Shown here piece after piece: positions 24,384 to 33,171 of a stretch of DNA of 64,000 bases (position 1 is the first letter of the stretch; every line of letters begins with the position of its first letter). The stretch is from an uncultured Spiribacter sp. (GTDB taxonomy: Bacteria; Pseudomonadota; Gammaproteobacteria; Nitrococcales; Nitrococcaceae), in assembly GCA_937884605.1 (NCBI GenBank), contig CALGDM010000006.1:62001-126000 (forward strand), read 5' to 3'. The notes below the pieces were generated by a model that searched no databases, was not told where the DNA came from, and saw only the letters and a list, made by a program, of their open reading frames with translations. The position numbers and the translations under genes were made by a program.

Positions 24384-25749
24384 GGGTGCGGAGTATAGCA
24401 GCCCGGCAGCGCCACGCACGCCCGCATCGGCACGCCGGCGGGTGATCGCGCTGGCGTGGCCGCTGATCGTCTCCAACCTGACTGTCCCGCTACTGGGGCT
24501 GGTGGATACCGCGGTGGTCGGTCATCTGCCCGACAGCCGCTATCTGGGCGGGGTGACGCTGGGGGCAACGCTGTTCAGCTTTCTCTACTGGGGGTTCGGC
24601 TTTCTGCGAATGGGCACCACCGGTCTGGCAGCCCAGGCCTGCGGGCGGCAGGATCACGACGATCTGATCCGGTTGCTGGGGCAGAGTCTGATGCTGGCGG
24701 CGGTGATCGGTCTGGTCCTGATTGCGCTCCATCCGTTGCTGATCCCTGCGGGCCTGGCGTTGCTCGACGGCAGTGCGGCGGTCACCGCCGAGGCCGATAC
24801 CTACGCGCGCATCCGCATATTGAGTGCGCCGGCCGTGCTCGCCAACTATGCGTTGATCGGCTGGTTTCTGGGGCGCGGCTACAGCCGGGTCACGCTGGTG
24901 CTGATGATCGTCAACAATCTGGCCAATATCCTGCTCGATCTGCTCTTTGTCGTGGGCCTTGGCATGACCACCGATGGTGTTGCCCTTGCCAGCGTGCTGG
25001 CCGACTATCTGGCGCTGAGCGTCGGCGCCGGGTGGGCCCTGCACGCCTGGCGGGGCTGGGGCTGGCGCCGGGTGACCGGCATCTTCGGCCCCGTCGCGGG
25101 GTATCGGCGCCTGCTGGGAGTGAACGCGGCGCTGTTCATCCGCACGCTGTGCCTGTTGTTCGCTTTTGCCTTTTTTCATGCTCAGGGCGCGCAGCTGGGG
25201 GATGTCACGCTGGCGGCGAACGCTGTATTGCTGCAGTTCGTGTTGCTGGCCTCCTATGGGCTCGACGGGTTTGCCCATGCCACCGAGTCGTTGGTGGGCC
25301 AGCAGATCGGCGCCGACGACGAGGCCGGCTTCCGACGGATCGTGCGCGCGGCCCTGGAATGGTCGCTGGCGACCGCCGCCCTGGCGAGTCTGGGGTTTGC
25401 TCTGGGAGGCGAGACGCTGATCCGTCTGCTGACCGATCTGCCGGATGTGCGGGTTGCCGCCGCGAATTTCCTGCCCTGGATGGTGGCGATGCCATTACTG
25501 GCCGTGGCCAGTTATCTGCTCGATGGCGTTTTCATCGGGGCGACACGCACCCGGGCCATGCGCGATACCATGATCATTGCGGTGCTGGCGGGCTATCTGC
25601 CGGTCTGGTGGCTGTCGCAGCCACTGGGCAATCATGGCCTGTGGCTGGCGTTCGTGAGTTTTACTCTGGCGCGCGGGCTGCTGCTGGGGGCAGTTTTCTG
25701 GCGCAGCTGGCGGCGTCGCGCCTGGTTTGCCGCGGCCCTGGATGCCTAG
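24382..25749 (+). CDS. MATE-family efflux transporter, DinF-like
   Basis: A 455-residue inner-membrane exporter of the multidrug and toxic compound extrusion family, most like DinF. It has twelve hydrophobic segments in two repeats; the first opens ALAWPLIVSNLTVPLLGLVD, TAVVGHLPDSRYLGGVTLGA, and contains FGFLRMGTTGLAAQA, a DinF signature. The second repeat has LASYGLDGFAHATESLVGQQ. The ATG at 24382 has AGGAG 11 bases upstream; GTG 24442 is an alternative that would remove the overlap with the yhhQ promoter. Substrate unknown. The stop is three bases from the hisC stop. Confidence 0.88.
   Translation: MGAEYSSPAAPRTPASARRRVIALAWPLIVSNLTVPLLGLVDTAVVGHLPDSRYLGGVTLGATLFSFLYWGFGFLRMGTTGLAAQACGRQDHDDLIRLLGQSLMLAAVIGLVLIALHPLLIPAGLALLDGSAAVTAEADTYARIRILSAPAVLANYALIGWFLGRGYSRVTLVLMIVNNLANILLDLLFVVGLGMTTDGVALASVLADYLALSVGAGWALHAWRGWGWRRVTGIFGPVAGYRRLLGVNAALFIRTLCLLFAFAFFHAQGAQLGDVTLAANAVLLQFVLLASYGLDGFAHATESLVGQQIGADDEAGFRRIVRAALEWSLATAALASLGFALGGETLIRLLTDLPDVRVAAANFLPWMVAMPLLAVASYLLDGVFIGATRTRAMRDTMIIAVLAGYLPVWWLSQPLGNHGLWLAFVSFTLARGLLLGAVFWRSWRRRAWFAAALDA
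24392..24400 (-). promoter_or_regulatory. Extended -10 promoter of yhhQ, inside the MATE coding start
   Basis: Minus-strand TGC-TATACT (24400-24392) is an extended -10 with five of six hexamer bases. It ends 8 bases before the yhhQ ATG, so the transcript should be leaderless or nearly so. The element lies inside the first codons of the divergent MATE gene. Confidence 0.55.
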
Positions 25750-25752
25750 CGC

Positions 25753-26823
25753 TTAGAGCATCGGAAGCAGAGCAGCGAGCAGCGCGTCGTTCTGCGCCGG
25801 CGTCCCGATACTGATACGCAGGTCATCGCGCAGCCGCGGCGTGTCGAAATGCCGCACCAGAATGCCCTGGTCCTTGAGCGCGGCATAGAGCTGCGCCGCA
25901 CTTGCAGCGGCGCCCTCAGGCACGCTTGCCAGGCAGAAGTTGGCCTGACTGTCGGGCACCGTGAAGCCCGCGTCACGCAGGGCCTGAGTCAGGCGGTCAC
26001 GCTCATCGCGTACCGCCCGCCAGCTGGCCCGGGCGCTGGACTGATCCGCCAGGGCGGCGGCGCCCAGATGGTCGGCCACCGCGTCGACGCTGTAGCTGTC
26101 CCGGGTCTTGGTGGCAATCGGCTGAATCAGTCCCGCGGGGCCAATGCCGTAGCCGAGCCGCAGGCCGGCCAGCGAGTAGCCCTTCGACAGGGTCCGCAGA
26201 ATCATCAGGTTGTCGTGCCGATGGACCAGGGCGGTGACATCGTGATCGGGGTCGGCAAAATCCACATAGGCCTCGTCAACCAGCAGCACGCCCTGCAGAT
26301 CGCCGGCAAGGGCGCTGATGGTGTCCGCGTCAAGCAGATGGCCACTGGGGGCATGGGGATTGACCAGCAGCGTCAGTGGCACGCCGGCATCATTCATCGC
26401 GGCAGCGAAGTCCGCCGGCGGCGACCAGTCGCTGTCGAGCGCCACCCGATGCACCGGGCTGTCATGGATGGCGGCCAGCACGGGGTACAGCGAATAGCTC
26501 GGCTCGGCGATGCCAATGGGCTGTCCAGGCGGGACAAACGTGGTAATGGCAAGCCGCAGGAGTTCGTCGCCGCCATTCGTGGCCACCAGCTGATCATGGT
26601 CCACGCCGTGCAGCGTCGCTGCCTCTTCCATCACCGCCGTCGCGCCGGGCGAGGGATAGCGGCGCAGGGCCTCGGCGCTGATCGTCGTCAGTGCCTGCAT
26701 GACCCGGGGCGATGGCGGCCACGGGTTCTCGTTGGTGTTGAGCTTGATGACGTCGGCGTTGGAGGGCTGTTCGCCGGGCACGTAGCCCGCCATGCGGCGG
26801 ATAATGTCGCGTTCATAGGTCAT
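25753..26823 (-). CDS. hisC: Histidinol-phosphate aminotransferase
   Basis: PLP enzyme of histidine synthesis converting imidazole-acetol phosphate and glutamate to histidinol phosphate. The 356-residue class I/II aminotransferase shows KLNTNENPWPPSP, RYPSPGATAVMEEAA, the YSLYP region, VDEAYVDFA, and TLSKGYSLAGLRLGYGIG with PLP lysine K214. It stands alone rather than in a his operon, so a second aminotransferase role is possible. The ATG is 6 bases after a strong -10 and lacks a Shine-Dalgarno. Confidence 0.93.
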   Translation of the reverse strand: MTYERDIIRRMAGYVPGEQPSNADVIKLNTNENPWPPSPRVMQALTTISAEALRRYPSPGATAVMEEAATLHGVDHDQLVATNGGDELLRLAITTFVPPGQPIGIAEPSYSLYPVLAAIHDSPVHRVALDSDWSPPADFAAAMNDAGVPLTLLVNPHAPSGHLLDADTISALAGDLQGVLLVDEAYVDFADPDHDVTALVHRHDNLMILRTLSKGYSLAGLRLGYGIGPAGLIQPIATKTRDSYSVDAVADHLGAAALADQSSARASWRAVRDERDRLTQALRDAGFTVPDSQANFCLASVPEGAAASAAQLYAALKDQGILVRHFDTPRLRDDLRISIGTPAQNDALLAALLPML

Positions 26824-26829
26824 GGATGC

Positions 26830-26858
26830 ATCATACCGCCGGCGCTGACGGGCGTCAG
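26830..26858 (-). promoter_or_regulatory. Sigma-70 promoter of hisC (leaderless candidate)
   Basis: Minus-strand CTGACG (26858-26853), a 17-base spacer and TATGAT (26835-26830) form a good promoter. The -10 ends 6 bases before the hisC ATG, so transcription should begin at the start codon. The -35 lies in the palindrome GCTGACG-C-CCGTCAGC-like sequence, which could be an operator. Confidence 0.6.
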
Positions 26859-26879
26859 CGTCGATCGCGCCGCGATGGG

Positions 26880-26908
26880 CTGAAAAACCAGCCGGATATC
26901 GGTATCAT
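26880..26908 (+). promoter_or_regulatory. Sigma-70 promoter of the iron permease gene fbpB
   Basis: CTGAAA (26880-26885), a 17-base spacer and TATCAT (26903-26908) match four and five of six consensus bases. GATATCGGTATCATT across the -10 is weakly Fur-box-like, which would suit iron control. Confidence 0.5.
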
Positions 26909-26957
26909 TCTGGACCAATAAGGTCCTGATCCACGATTGCGCCCGGAGTATTAAACA

Positions 26958-28655
26958 GTGGCAGCGTCTGCGCGTTCGCTTTCGTTTTTCCCCCGCCTGC
27001 TTCTCGCCTCGCGGCGCATGAGCATCTGGACGATCATGATGCTGGCGATCGCGCTACTGGTCGCGCTGCCCGTGCTCACTGTGCTGGCCCATGTATTTGT
27101 CCCTGCGCCGGATGTATGGGCGCATCTGGCAACCACGGTGCTGCCCCGCTATCTGCTCAACACCGCGGGTCTGGTGCTGGGCGTGGGCGTCGGCGTGCTG
27201 GTGCTGGGGGTCGGCACTGCGTGGCTGGTGGTCATGTGCCGGTTCCCCGGTCAGCGGATATTCGAGTGGGCGCTGCTCCTGCCGCTGGCGGTGCCTACCT
27301 ATGTCATCGCCTATGCCTATACTGATTTTTTGCAGTTTGCAGGACCATTGCAGAGCCTGCTGCGGGATACCTTCGGCTGGGGCGCGGGCGATTACTGGTT
27401 TCCGCCGGTGCGCTCGCTGGGCGGGGCCATTGCCCTGCTGTCCCTGGTGCTCTATCCCTATGTCTATCTGCTGACCCGTGCGGCATTCCTCGAGCAGTCC
27501 GTGTGCGTGCTCGAGGTGGGCCGCACGCTGGGGCGCGGGCCATGGCGGCTGTTCAGCACCATCGCCATCCCGCTGGCGCGGCCCGCCATCGCCGGGGGCG
27601 CCGCGCTTGCGCTCATGGAAACGCTCAACGAATTCGGTGCGGTGCAGTTCTTTGCCCTCGATACCTTTACCACCGGCATCTACCGGACCTGGTTCGGACT
27701 GGGTGAGCGGACTGCGGCGGCCCAGCTGGCGGGCGTGCTGTTGCTGTTCGTGCTGGCACTGCTGCTGATCGAGCGCATCTCGCGTGGCAAGGCGCAGTAC
27801 TTTCATACCTCCAGTCGCTATCGCGAATTACCCCAGTATGAGCTGAGCGGGGCGCGACGCTGGCTGGCGGTGGCGGGCTGCGGGTTGCCCGTGGTGCTGG
27901 GCTTTGTCCTGCCCGCGCTGCTGCTGCTCGAGATGAGCCTGACCAATGGTGACGGGCGGCTTGGCTGGGCCTTTCTGCCCTATATCTTCAACAGCGTGAG
28001 CCTGGCGACCGCGGCGGCGCTGGGGGCGGTGGGGCTGGCGGTGCTGCTGTCCTACGGGGTGCGTCTGGCACCCTCACCCCTCACCGAGGCGGCGGTGCGG
28101 GTGTCCGCCATGGGCTATGCCGTGCCGGGCGCCGTCATCGCCGTGGGTATCCTCATCCCGCTGGGCTGGATGGATCAGCAGATCTATGCGCTGTTCCGTG
28201 GCGAGTTCGGCTGGGATGTCGGGCTGGTGCTCACGGGCAGCGGCGTGGCGCTGGTGTATGCCTATCTGGTGCGCTTTCTGGCGGTGTCCTACAACGCCGT
28301 CCAGGCCAGTCTGACCAAAGTGACGCCGACCATGGATGCGGCATCGCGCACGCTGGGGAAAACCGCTGGCGGCACCCTGCGCCGGGTGCATGCGCCCATC
28401 ATGCGGGGTAGTCTGCTGGGCGCCGGGATCCTGGTGTTTGTCGACGTCATGAAAGAGTTGCCGGCAACCATCATTCTGCGGCCGTTCGATTTCACCACAC
28501 TGGCGGTGCGCTCCTACGAGCTGGCTTCGGATGAACGGCTCAGCCAGTCGTCGACGGCGTCACTGGCGATCGTGCTGGTGGGGATTATCCCGGTGATCCT
28601 CCTCAGCCGCGCCATGCGGCATTCCCGGCCGGGATCGGCCGAGGGTGATCACTGA
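26958..28655 (+). CDS. fbpB: Ferric iron ABC transporter permease, fused double-domain
   Basis: The 565-residue inner-membrane protein has two tandem permease halves of about six helices each, as in FbpB/SfuB/AfuB. Each half has the cytoplasmic EAA loop that contacts the ATPase: EVGRTLGRGPWRLFSTIAIP in the first and DAASRTLGKTAGGTLRRVHA in the second. The second half ends with FVDVMKELPATIILRPFDF, a hallmark of ferric-iron permeases. Periplasmic iron would arrive from FbpA (29938) and energy from the ATPase (28656). The gene is convergent with the ATPase gene, and their stop codons touch as TGA-TCA. TTG- or GTG-type starts are not needed; GTG 26958 follows a GGAG. Confidence 0.92.
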   Translation: MAASARSLSFFPRLLLASRRMSIWTIMMLAIALLVALPVLTVLAHVFVPAPDVWAHLATTVLPRYLLNTAGLVLGVGVGVLVLGVGTAWLVVMCRFPGQRIFEWALLLPLAVPTYVIAYAYTDFLQFAGPLQSLLRDTFGWGAGDYWFPPVRSLGGAIALLSLVLYPYVYLLTRAAFLEQSVCVLEVGRTLGRGPWRLFSTIAIPLARPAIAGGAALALMETLNEFGAVQFFALDTFTTGIYRTWFGLGERTAAAQLAGVLLLFVLALLLIERISRGKAQYFHTSSRYRELPQYELSGARRWLAVAGCGLPVVLGFVLPALLLLEMSLTNGDGRLGWAFLPYIFNSVSLATAAALGAVGLAVLLSYGVRLAPSPLTEAAVRVSAMGYAVPGAVIAVGILIPLGWMDQQIYALFRGEFGWDVGLVLTGSGVALVYAYLVRFLAVSYNAVQASLTKVTPTMDAASRTLGKTAGGTLRRVHAPIMRGSLLGAGILVFVDVMKELPATIILRPFDFTTLAVRSYELASDERLSQSSTASLAIVLVGIIPVILLSRAMRHSRPGSAEGDH

Positions 28656-29795
28656 TCAGGCCGCAAAGACGAACGTCTGACTGGGGTCAAGATGGATATC
28701 GATGGGCTCATCGCGCTGGGGCAGGAACACCCCGGGCATGTGGGCATGCATGTGGAATTCGTCGTTGCCCTGATGCACGCACAGATGAATGAAGCTGGCG
28801 CCACCCAGCAGCCGCGACATGAGTACATGGCTATGGCTGTGATCCATCGGGCCTGAGCGTTTTTCGACGCTGAGCGCCTCGGGACGGATCAATACCTGGG
28901 CATTGGTGCCGTCGGCCAGATGGCTGGCATCCACCGGCCCCAGCGGGGTTACCACCTGACCATCCGCGACCACGCCGCGGACCTCGTTGACATCCCCAAA
29001 AAAGCGCACCACAAAGGGATCCTGCGGGTTGCAATAGATTTCGGTGGGGGTGCCCTGCTGGACAATCCGACCATCGCGCATAACAGCGATCCGGTCGGCC
29101 ATGAACAGGGCTTCTTCCGGGTCGTGGGTGACCAGTAGGGTCGCGGTGCCGTTGCGCTTGAGCAGATGCAGCGTATCGTCGCGGATGCGGTCGCGGAGAC
29201 GGGCATCCAGACCCGAGAACGGTTCGTCGAGGAGCATGATCCGCGGCGAGGGTGCCAGCGCGCGGGCCAGTGCAACGCGCTGCTGCTGGCCGCCCGAGAG
29301 TACATGCGGGAAGCTCTCGGCAAACGGTGCCAGCCCCAGCTGGGCAAGCAGGGCGCGGGAGCGCTGCTCGCGCTCGCGCGCTGACATCCGGGGCAGCCCG
29401 AAGCCGACATTATCCAGCACGCTCAGATGCGGGAACAGCACGGCGTCCTGAAAGACAAGACCGACCTGGCGCTGTTCAGGCGGGGTCCAGGTGCTGTCAC
29501 TGGCGTCCGACATCAGCGTGTCGCCAATCCGCACGCGTCCAGTCTGGGGGCGCTCCAGCCCCGCGGCAAACCGCAGCAAGGTGGTCTTGCCGCAACCCGA
29601 TGGACCGAGCAGACAGAGCAGCTCCTCGGGCTCGACGCTCAGAGTGACGTCGTCGGCCGCCGTCACGGTGTCAAAACGGTGGCTGATCCCCTCGAGTTGC
29701 AGGGCCTCGCCGGAAGGCGTCGGGCAGGGTGCCTGGACGCCGGCAACCCCACCGGCCGGAAAACGGGATACAAGATCATGCTGCTCTGCGCTCAT
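28656..29795 (-). CDS. fbpC: Ferric iron ABC transporter ATP-binding protein
   Basis: ATPase of the FbpC/PotA-like class, 379 residues. Walker A LLGPSGCGKTTLLRFAAG, Q-loop LVFQDAVLFPHLSV, signature HVLSGGQQQRVALARALA, Walker B IMLLDEPFSGLDARLRD and H-loop LLVTHDPEEALFMADR are intact. A C-terminal TOBE-like regulatory domain follows (LIRPEALSVEKRS), and the late segment with NDEFHMHAHMPG is histidine-rich. The N-terminal 30 residues before LQLEGISHRF are non-conserved, so a later start is possible. The gene lies in reverse orientation between fbpB and fbpA, which is unusual for this transporter. Confidence 0.92.
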   Translation of the reverse strand: MSAEQHDLVSRFPAGGVAGVQAPCPTPSGEALQLEGISHRFDTVTAADDVTLSVEPEELLCLLGPSGCGKTTLLRFAAGLERPQTGRVRIGDTLMSDASDSTWTPPEQRQVGLVFQDAVLFPHLSVLDNVGFGLPRMSAREREQRSRALLAQLGLAPFAESFPHVLSGGQQQRVALARALAPSPRIMLLDEPFSGLDARLRDRIRDDTLHLLKRNGTATLLVTHDPEEALFMADRIAVMRDGRIVQQGTPTEIYCNPQDPFVVRFFGDVNEVRGVVADGQVVTPLGPVDASHLADGTNAQVLIRPEALSVEKRSGPMDHSHSHVLMSRLLGGASFIHLCVHQGNDEFHMHAHMPGVFLPQRDEPIDIHLDPSQTFVFAA

Positions 29796-29828
29796 ACCGG
29801 GGAGTTTCCGTTATCACCCGGCGTTTTT

Positions 29829-29847
29829 GCAAGCGATTCTCATTGGC
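29829..29847. promoter_or_regulatory. Candidate Fur box between fbpC and fbpA
   Basis: The 19 bases starting GCAAGCGATTCTC match the Fur consensus at 11 of 19 positions, including the right-hand ATTCTCATT core. It lies just upstream of the fbpA -35 and between the two divergent starts, so it could serve both. By eye only. Confidence 0.4.
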
Positions 29848-29849
29848 GG

Positions 29850-29878
29850 TTGACGCCGGGCGACGGGTTCGATTAAAT
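29850..29878 (+). promoter_or_regulatory. Sigma-70 promoter of fbpA
   Basis: TTGACG (29850-29855), a 17-base spacer and TTAAAT (29873-29878) precede fbpA by about 60 bases. The expected start is near 29885, just before the palindrome at 29890. Confidence 0.65.
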
Positions 29879-29889
29879 CGCTCTCAAGT

Positions 29890-29904
29890 TGCGAATGGTT
29901 CGCA
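29890..29904. promoter_or_regulatory. Inverted repeat TGCGAA-TGG-TTCGCA, possible Fur-type operator
   Basis: A perfect 6-bp inverted repeat with a 3-base spacer sits just after the predicted fbpA transcription start. Its layout follows the 7-1-7 Fur pattern with A/T replaced by C/G at symmetric positions. It could be a GC-shifted Fur site or another repressor's operator. Confidence 0.4.
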
Positions 29905-29937
29905 TCCGCATTTAACCCAGAGGACCAGGAGACTTGC

Positions 29938-30963
29938 ATGTCTACAAAGATCCGAAACACCGCATGGATGCTCGGCGTCGGCATGGCGGCCGGAGTCAGC
30001 GTCGCCAGCGCTCAGACCCTCAATCTCTACACGGCACGGCATTACGATTCGGATGAGGCCCTTTACGAGGCATTCGAGCGGCAGACCGGCGTCGAAGTGA
30101 ATGTGCTTGAGGGTGACTCCGATCAGCTTATCGAGCGGATCCGTCGCGAAGGGGCGGCGAGCCCGGCCGACATCTTTATGACTGTCGACGCCGCCCGGCT
30201 CCAGCGTGCCGAGGCGGCGGGGCTGTTCGCGCCGGTCGAATCGGACGTGCTTACCGAGCGCATCCCCGCGCCGCTGCGCGATCCGCAGAATCTCTGGTTT
30301 GGATTCAGCGAGCGGGTGCGGATTGTCTATTATGACAAGGAGCAGTACGACGAGCCGCCGCTCAGCCGCTACGAGGAACTGGCCGATCCGCGCTTTGCAG
30401 GTGAGGTCTGTATCCGCTCCTCGAACAACGATTACAACCAGTCGCTGGTGGCTTCGCTGATTGCCGCCAACGGGCCGGAGGCCACCGAGGCATGGGCCGA
30501 GGGGCTGGTCGACAACATGGCGCGTCCACCCCAGGGCGGAGACACTGACCAGATCCGGGGGATTGCCGCCGGTGAGTGTGGTCTGGCGGTGGGCAATCAC
30601 TACTACTGGGTTCGCCTGTCGCTGTCCGACAATGACGCCGATCAGGCAGTCGCGGAGCGTGCCGGCATGATCTTCCCCAACCAGTCGGGCCGGGGCACCC
30701 ACCGCAACATTGGTGGCGCCGGCATGGTTGATGGGGCACCGAACCCCGAGGCCGCCCGTCAGTTTCTCGAATTTCTTGCCTCTGATGAGGCTCAGAAGCT
30801 CTTTTCCGCCGGCAACAACGAGTTTCCCGCGGTGGCAGGCGTCGAGCCGGTGGCGGTGCTTGAGCCCTACACCGACGTCAAATTCGACGATGTCAGCATG
30901 AGCGTGCTCGGTGACTACAATGCCGACGCGGTACGGCTGATGGATCGAGCCGGCTGGCGCTGA
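29938..30963 (+). CDS. fbpA: Ferric iron ABC transporter substrate-binding protein
   Basis: Periplasmic iron-binding protein, 341 residues with a signal peptide cleaved after VASA (residue 25). The mature start QTLNLYTARHYDSDEALYEAF is typical of FbpA/FutA. Family blocks include GLFAPVESDVL, RVRIVYYDKEQYDEPPLSRY, VCIRSSNNDYNQSLVAS, GECGLAVGNHYYWVRL with the paired tyrosines expected to ligate Fe(III), and NIGGAGMVDGAPNPEAARQF. It is preceded by AGGAG. It works with FbpB and FbpC encoded next door in different orientations. Confidence 0.93.
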   Translation: MSTKIRNTAWMLGVGMAAGVSVASAQTLNLYTARHYDSDEALYEAFERQTGVEVNVLEGDSDQLIERIRREGAASPADIFMTVDAARLQRAEAAGLFAPVESDVLTERIPAPLRDPQNLWFGFSERVRIVYYDKEQYDEPPLSRYEELADPRFAGEVCIRSSNNDYNQSLVASLIAANGPEATEAWAEGLVDNMARPPQGGDTDQIRGIAAGECGLAVGNHYYWVRLSLSDNDADQAVAERAGMIFPNQSGRGTHRNIGGAGMVDGAPNPEAARQFLEFLASDEAQKLFSAGNNEFPAVAGVEPVAVLEPYTDVKFDDVSMSVLGDYNADAVRLMDRAGWR

Positions 30964-30990
30964 TCCCTGATCGCCTCCCCTTGATGGCTT

Positions 30991-31025
30991 GGCCGCGACG
31001 GGAACGAACCCGCTCGCGGCCTTTT
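30991..31025 (+). terminator. Rho-independent terminator after fbpA
   Basis: The stem GGCCGCGA/TCGCGGCC continues as CGGG/CCCG after a one-base bulge, with loop AACGAA (30991-31021), followed by TTTTCT. It lies 28 bases after the fbpA stop. Confidence 0.85.
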
Positions 31026-31062
31026 CTGTCCTAGAATGGAGATGGGCCGATAAGGGGATATC

Positions 31063-31875
31063 ATGTTGATTCCAAGTTTGATTGTCGCTGCGGCGATCCT
31101 GCTGATCGTCGTGGCATCGTTTCGCGTATTCCGCGAATACGAACGCGCGGTCGTGTTTTTGCTCGGTCGCTTCTGGCGGGTCAAGGGCCCCGGCCTGAGG
31201 CTGGTCATCCCCATCATCCAGCAGGCCGTCAAAGTCGACCTGCGCGTGATCACGCTGGATGTCCCCTCTCAGGATGTCATTTCCAAGGACAACGTCACCG
31301 TCAAGGTCAATGCCGTCCTCTACTACCGCGTGATGGATCCTGAGCGCTCGGTGATTCATGTGGAGGATTTCAATGCCGCGACCAGCCAGCTCGCGCAGAC
31401 CACGCTGCGCTCGGTGCTCGGCAAGCACGACCTCGACGAGATGCTTTCCGAGCGGGACAAGCTCAACGCCGATATTCAGGAGATCCTCGACGACCAGACC
31501 AACGCCTGGGGCATCAAGGTCGCGAATGTCGAGATCAAGCACGTCGATCTCGATGAATCGATGATCCGCGCGATTGCCCGGCAGGCCGAGGCGGAGCGGA
31601 ATCGGCGCGCCAAGGTGATCCATGCCGAGGGTGAATATCAGGCCTCCCAGCAGCTTCTGGATGCCGCCAATGTGCTGGCCGAGAATCCGCAGGCCATTCA
31701 GTTGCGCTATCTGCAGACGCTCAGCGATATCTCGGTGGACAACGCCTCGACCATCGTCTTCCCCGTGCCCATGGAAATGCTGAAAGCCCTCGGGCCCGGT
31801 GGACTGCAGACCGGTGGTGCGCCATTCAGTGTGACGCCCGGCAGCGAAAGCAGCCCGGCGGGGGCCAATGGCTGA
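31063..31875 (+). CDS. Slipin (stomatin-like SPFH/band-7 membrane protein)
   Basis: A 270-residue band-7 protein with one N-terminal membrane helix ([16 protein letters not shown]). The SPFH domain begins [20 protein letters not shown] and contains [20 protein letters not shown] and [19 protein letters not shown]. It is followed by the helical region [20 protein letters not shown] that drives oligomerisation. Slipins are usually encoded beside an NfeD protease-like partner; none is seen here. xerD overlaps its end by 8 bases. It probably organises membrane microdomains, but its partner is unknown. Confidence 0.88.
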   Translation: MLIPSLIVAAAILLIVVASFRVFREYERAVVFLLGRFWRVKGPGLRLVIPIIQQAVKVDLRVITLDVPSQDVISKDNVTVKVNAVLYYRVMDPERSVIHVEDFNAATSQLAQTTLRSVLGKHDLDEMLSERDKLNADIQEILDDQTNAWGIKVANVEIKHVDLDESMIRAIARQAEAERNRRAKVIHAEGEYQASQQLLDAANVLAENPQAIQLRYLQTLSDISVDNASTIVFPVPMEMLKALGPGGLQTGGAPFSVTPGSESSPAGANG

Positions 31876-32782
31876 GCCGGTCAGGGCCGAGGAACCGGCC
31901 GTTACCATTGAGGCCTTTCTCGACGGCCTGTGGATGGAGCGGGGCCTGGCGGGGAATACGCTGGCCGCCTATCGAAGCGATCTGCTGGCGTTTGCGCGCT
32001 GGCTGGACGAACGCGATGCCCCCGCACTGCTGGCAGTCGATCGCGCCGAAGTCATGCGTTATCTGGCGGCGCGGGTTGCCGGCGGCGCCAGCCGACGCAG
32101 CAGCGCCCGGTTGCTCTCGGCCCTGCGGCGGTTCTATCGCTACCAGCTTCGCCAGGGGGTGATCGAGCACGATCCCACTGCCCGGGTTGAGGCGCCGCGG
32201 GCGGGTCGACCCCTGCCGGCATCGCTGTCCGAAGATGAGGTGGAACGTCTGCTGGATGCGCCCGATACGGCGTCTTTTCTGGGGCGGCGCGACCGGGCAA
32301 TGCTCGAACTCCTGTACGCCACCGGCCTGCGGGTCTCGGAGTTGGTGGGGCTTCGACTCGATCAGGTCAATCGCCGACAGGGTGTAGTCCGGGTGACCGG
32401 CAAGGGTGGCAAAGAGCGGTTGGTGCCGCTGGGAGAATCGGCGCTGGAATCCCTCGAGCACTATCTTTCGGACGGCCGCCCAACGATCAACGGCGCTTCA
32501 GCCGCGATGGCGGTGTTTATCACCCAGCGCGGCCGTGGAATGACCCGTCAGGCGTTCTGGTATCGGATTCGCGACCATGCCCGGGCGGCCGGCATTCACC
32601 AACCGCTATCGCCGCACACACTCCGTCATTCTTTTGCCACCCATCTGCTCAACCATGGCGCCGATCTGCGAGCGGTGCAGCTGTTGCTGGGCCACAGTGA
32701 TCTGTCGACCACCCAGATTTATACCCATGTGGCCCGGGCCCGGCTGCAGGCCCTGCATGCAGCGCATCATCCGCGCGGATAG
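31868..32782 (+). CDS. xerD: Site-specific tyrosine recombinase XerD
   Basis: With XerC it resolves chromosome dimers at dif, activated by FtsK (17253). The 304-residue protein aligns to XerD throughout: [20 protein letters not shown] in the core-binding domain, then the catalytic R in [14 protein letters not shown] in [31 protein letters not shown] with the nucleophilic tyrosine, and the XerD-like tail LHAAHHPRG. It overlaps the slipin gene by 8 bases. Its stop touches the stop of fdxA (TAG-CTA). Confidence 0.95.
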   Translation: MAEPVRAEEPAVTIEAFLDGLWMERGLAGNTLAAYRSDLLAFARWLDERDAPALLAVDRAEVMRYLAARVAGGASRRSSARLLSALRRFYRYQLRQGVIEHDPTARVEAPRAGRPLPASLSEDEVERLLDAPDTASFLGRRDRAMLELLYATGLRVSELVGLRLDQVNRRQGVVRVTGKGGKERLVPLGESALESLEHYLSDGRPTINGASAAMAVFITQRGRGMTRQAFWYRIRDHARAAGIHQPLSPHTLRHSFATHLLNHGADLRAVQLLLGHSDLSTTQIYTHVARARLQALHAAHHPRG

Positions 32783-33106
32783 CTAGCGCTCGAGGTGCTC
32801 AAGCTTGTTGGGGACGCCGTCCCACTGCTCAGCGTCCGCTGGTGCTTCTTTCATTTCGGTGATGACAGGCCATTTCTGGGCCAGATCGGCGTTCAGATCC
32901 AGAAAATGCACCATCTCGTTGGGCAGATCGTCCTCGGAGTAGATCGCCTCCGCCGGGCATTCAGGCTCGCAGAGCGTGCAATCGATGCACTCGTCAGGAT
33001 CAATGGCGAGAAAGTTGGGCCCCTCGTGGAAGCAATCCACCGGGCAGACCTCCACGCAGTCGGTGTATTTGCACTTGATGCAGTTGTCGGTGACGACGTA
33101 CGTCAT
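32783..33106 (-). CDS. fdxA: 7Fe ferredoxin FdxA (3Fe-4S/4Fe-4S)
   Basis: Low-potential electron carrier of the Azotobacter FdI type, 107 residues. Cysteines at 9, 12, 17, 21 and 25 ([18 protein letters not shown]) and at 40, 43, 46 and 50 ([12 protein letters not shown]) supply the two clusters. The C-terminal tail ending NKLEHLER is typical of proteobacterial FdxA. It follows mutS by 65 bases on the same strand, a pairing I recall from pseudomonads. The ATG has GGAG upstream. Confidence 0.95.
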   Translation of the reverse strand: MTYVVTDNCIKCKYTDCVEVCPVDCFHEGPNFLAIDPDECIDCTLCEPECPAEAIYSEDDLPNEMVHFLDLNADLAQKWPVITEMKEAPADAEQWDGVPNKLEHLER

Positions 33107-33171
33107 GGTTGTCTCCGGTCGGTAATCAATCGCTCGACGAAATGCTAGGTTTGTCGACGGGTGGCATCAAC

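Noticed and set aside
29884-31908. 674-residue minus-strand open frame
   Set aside because: Antisense of fbpA and the slipin gene and spans the fbpA terminator; no family features.
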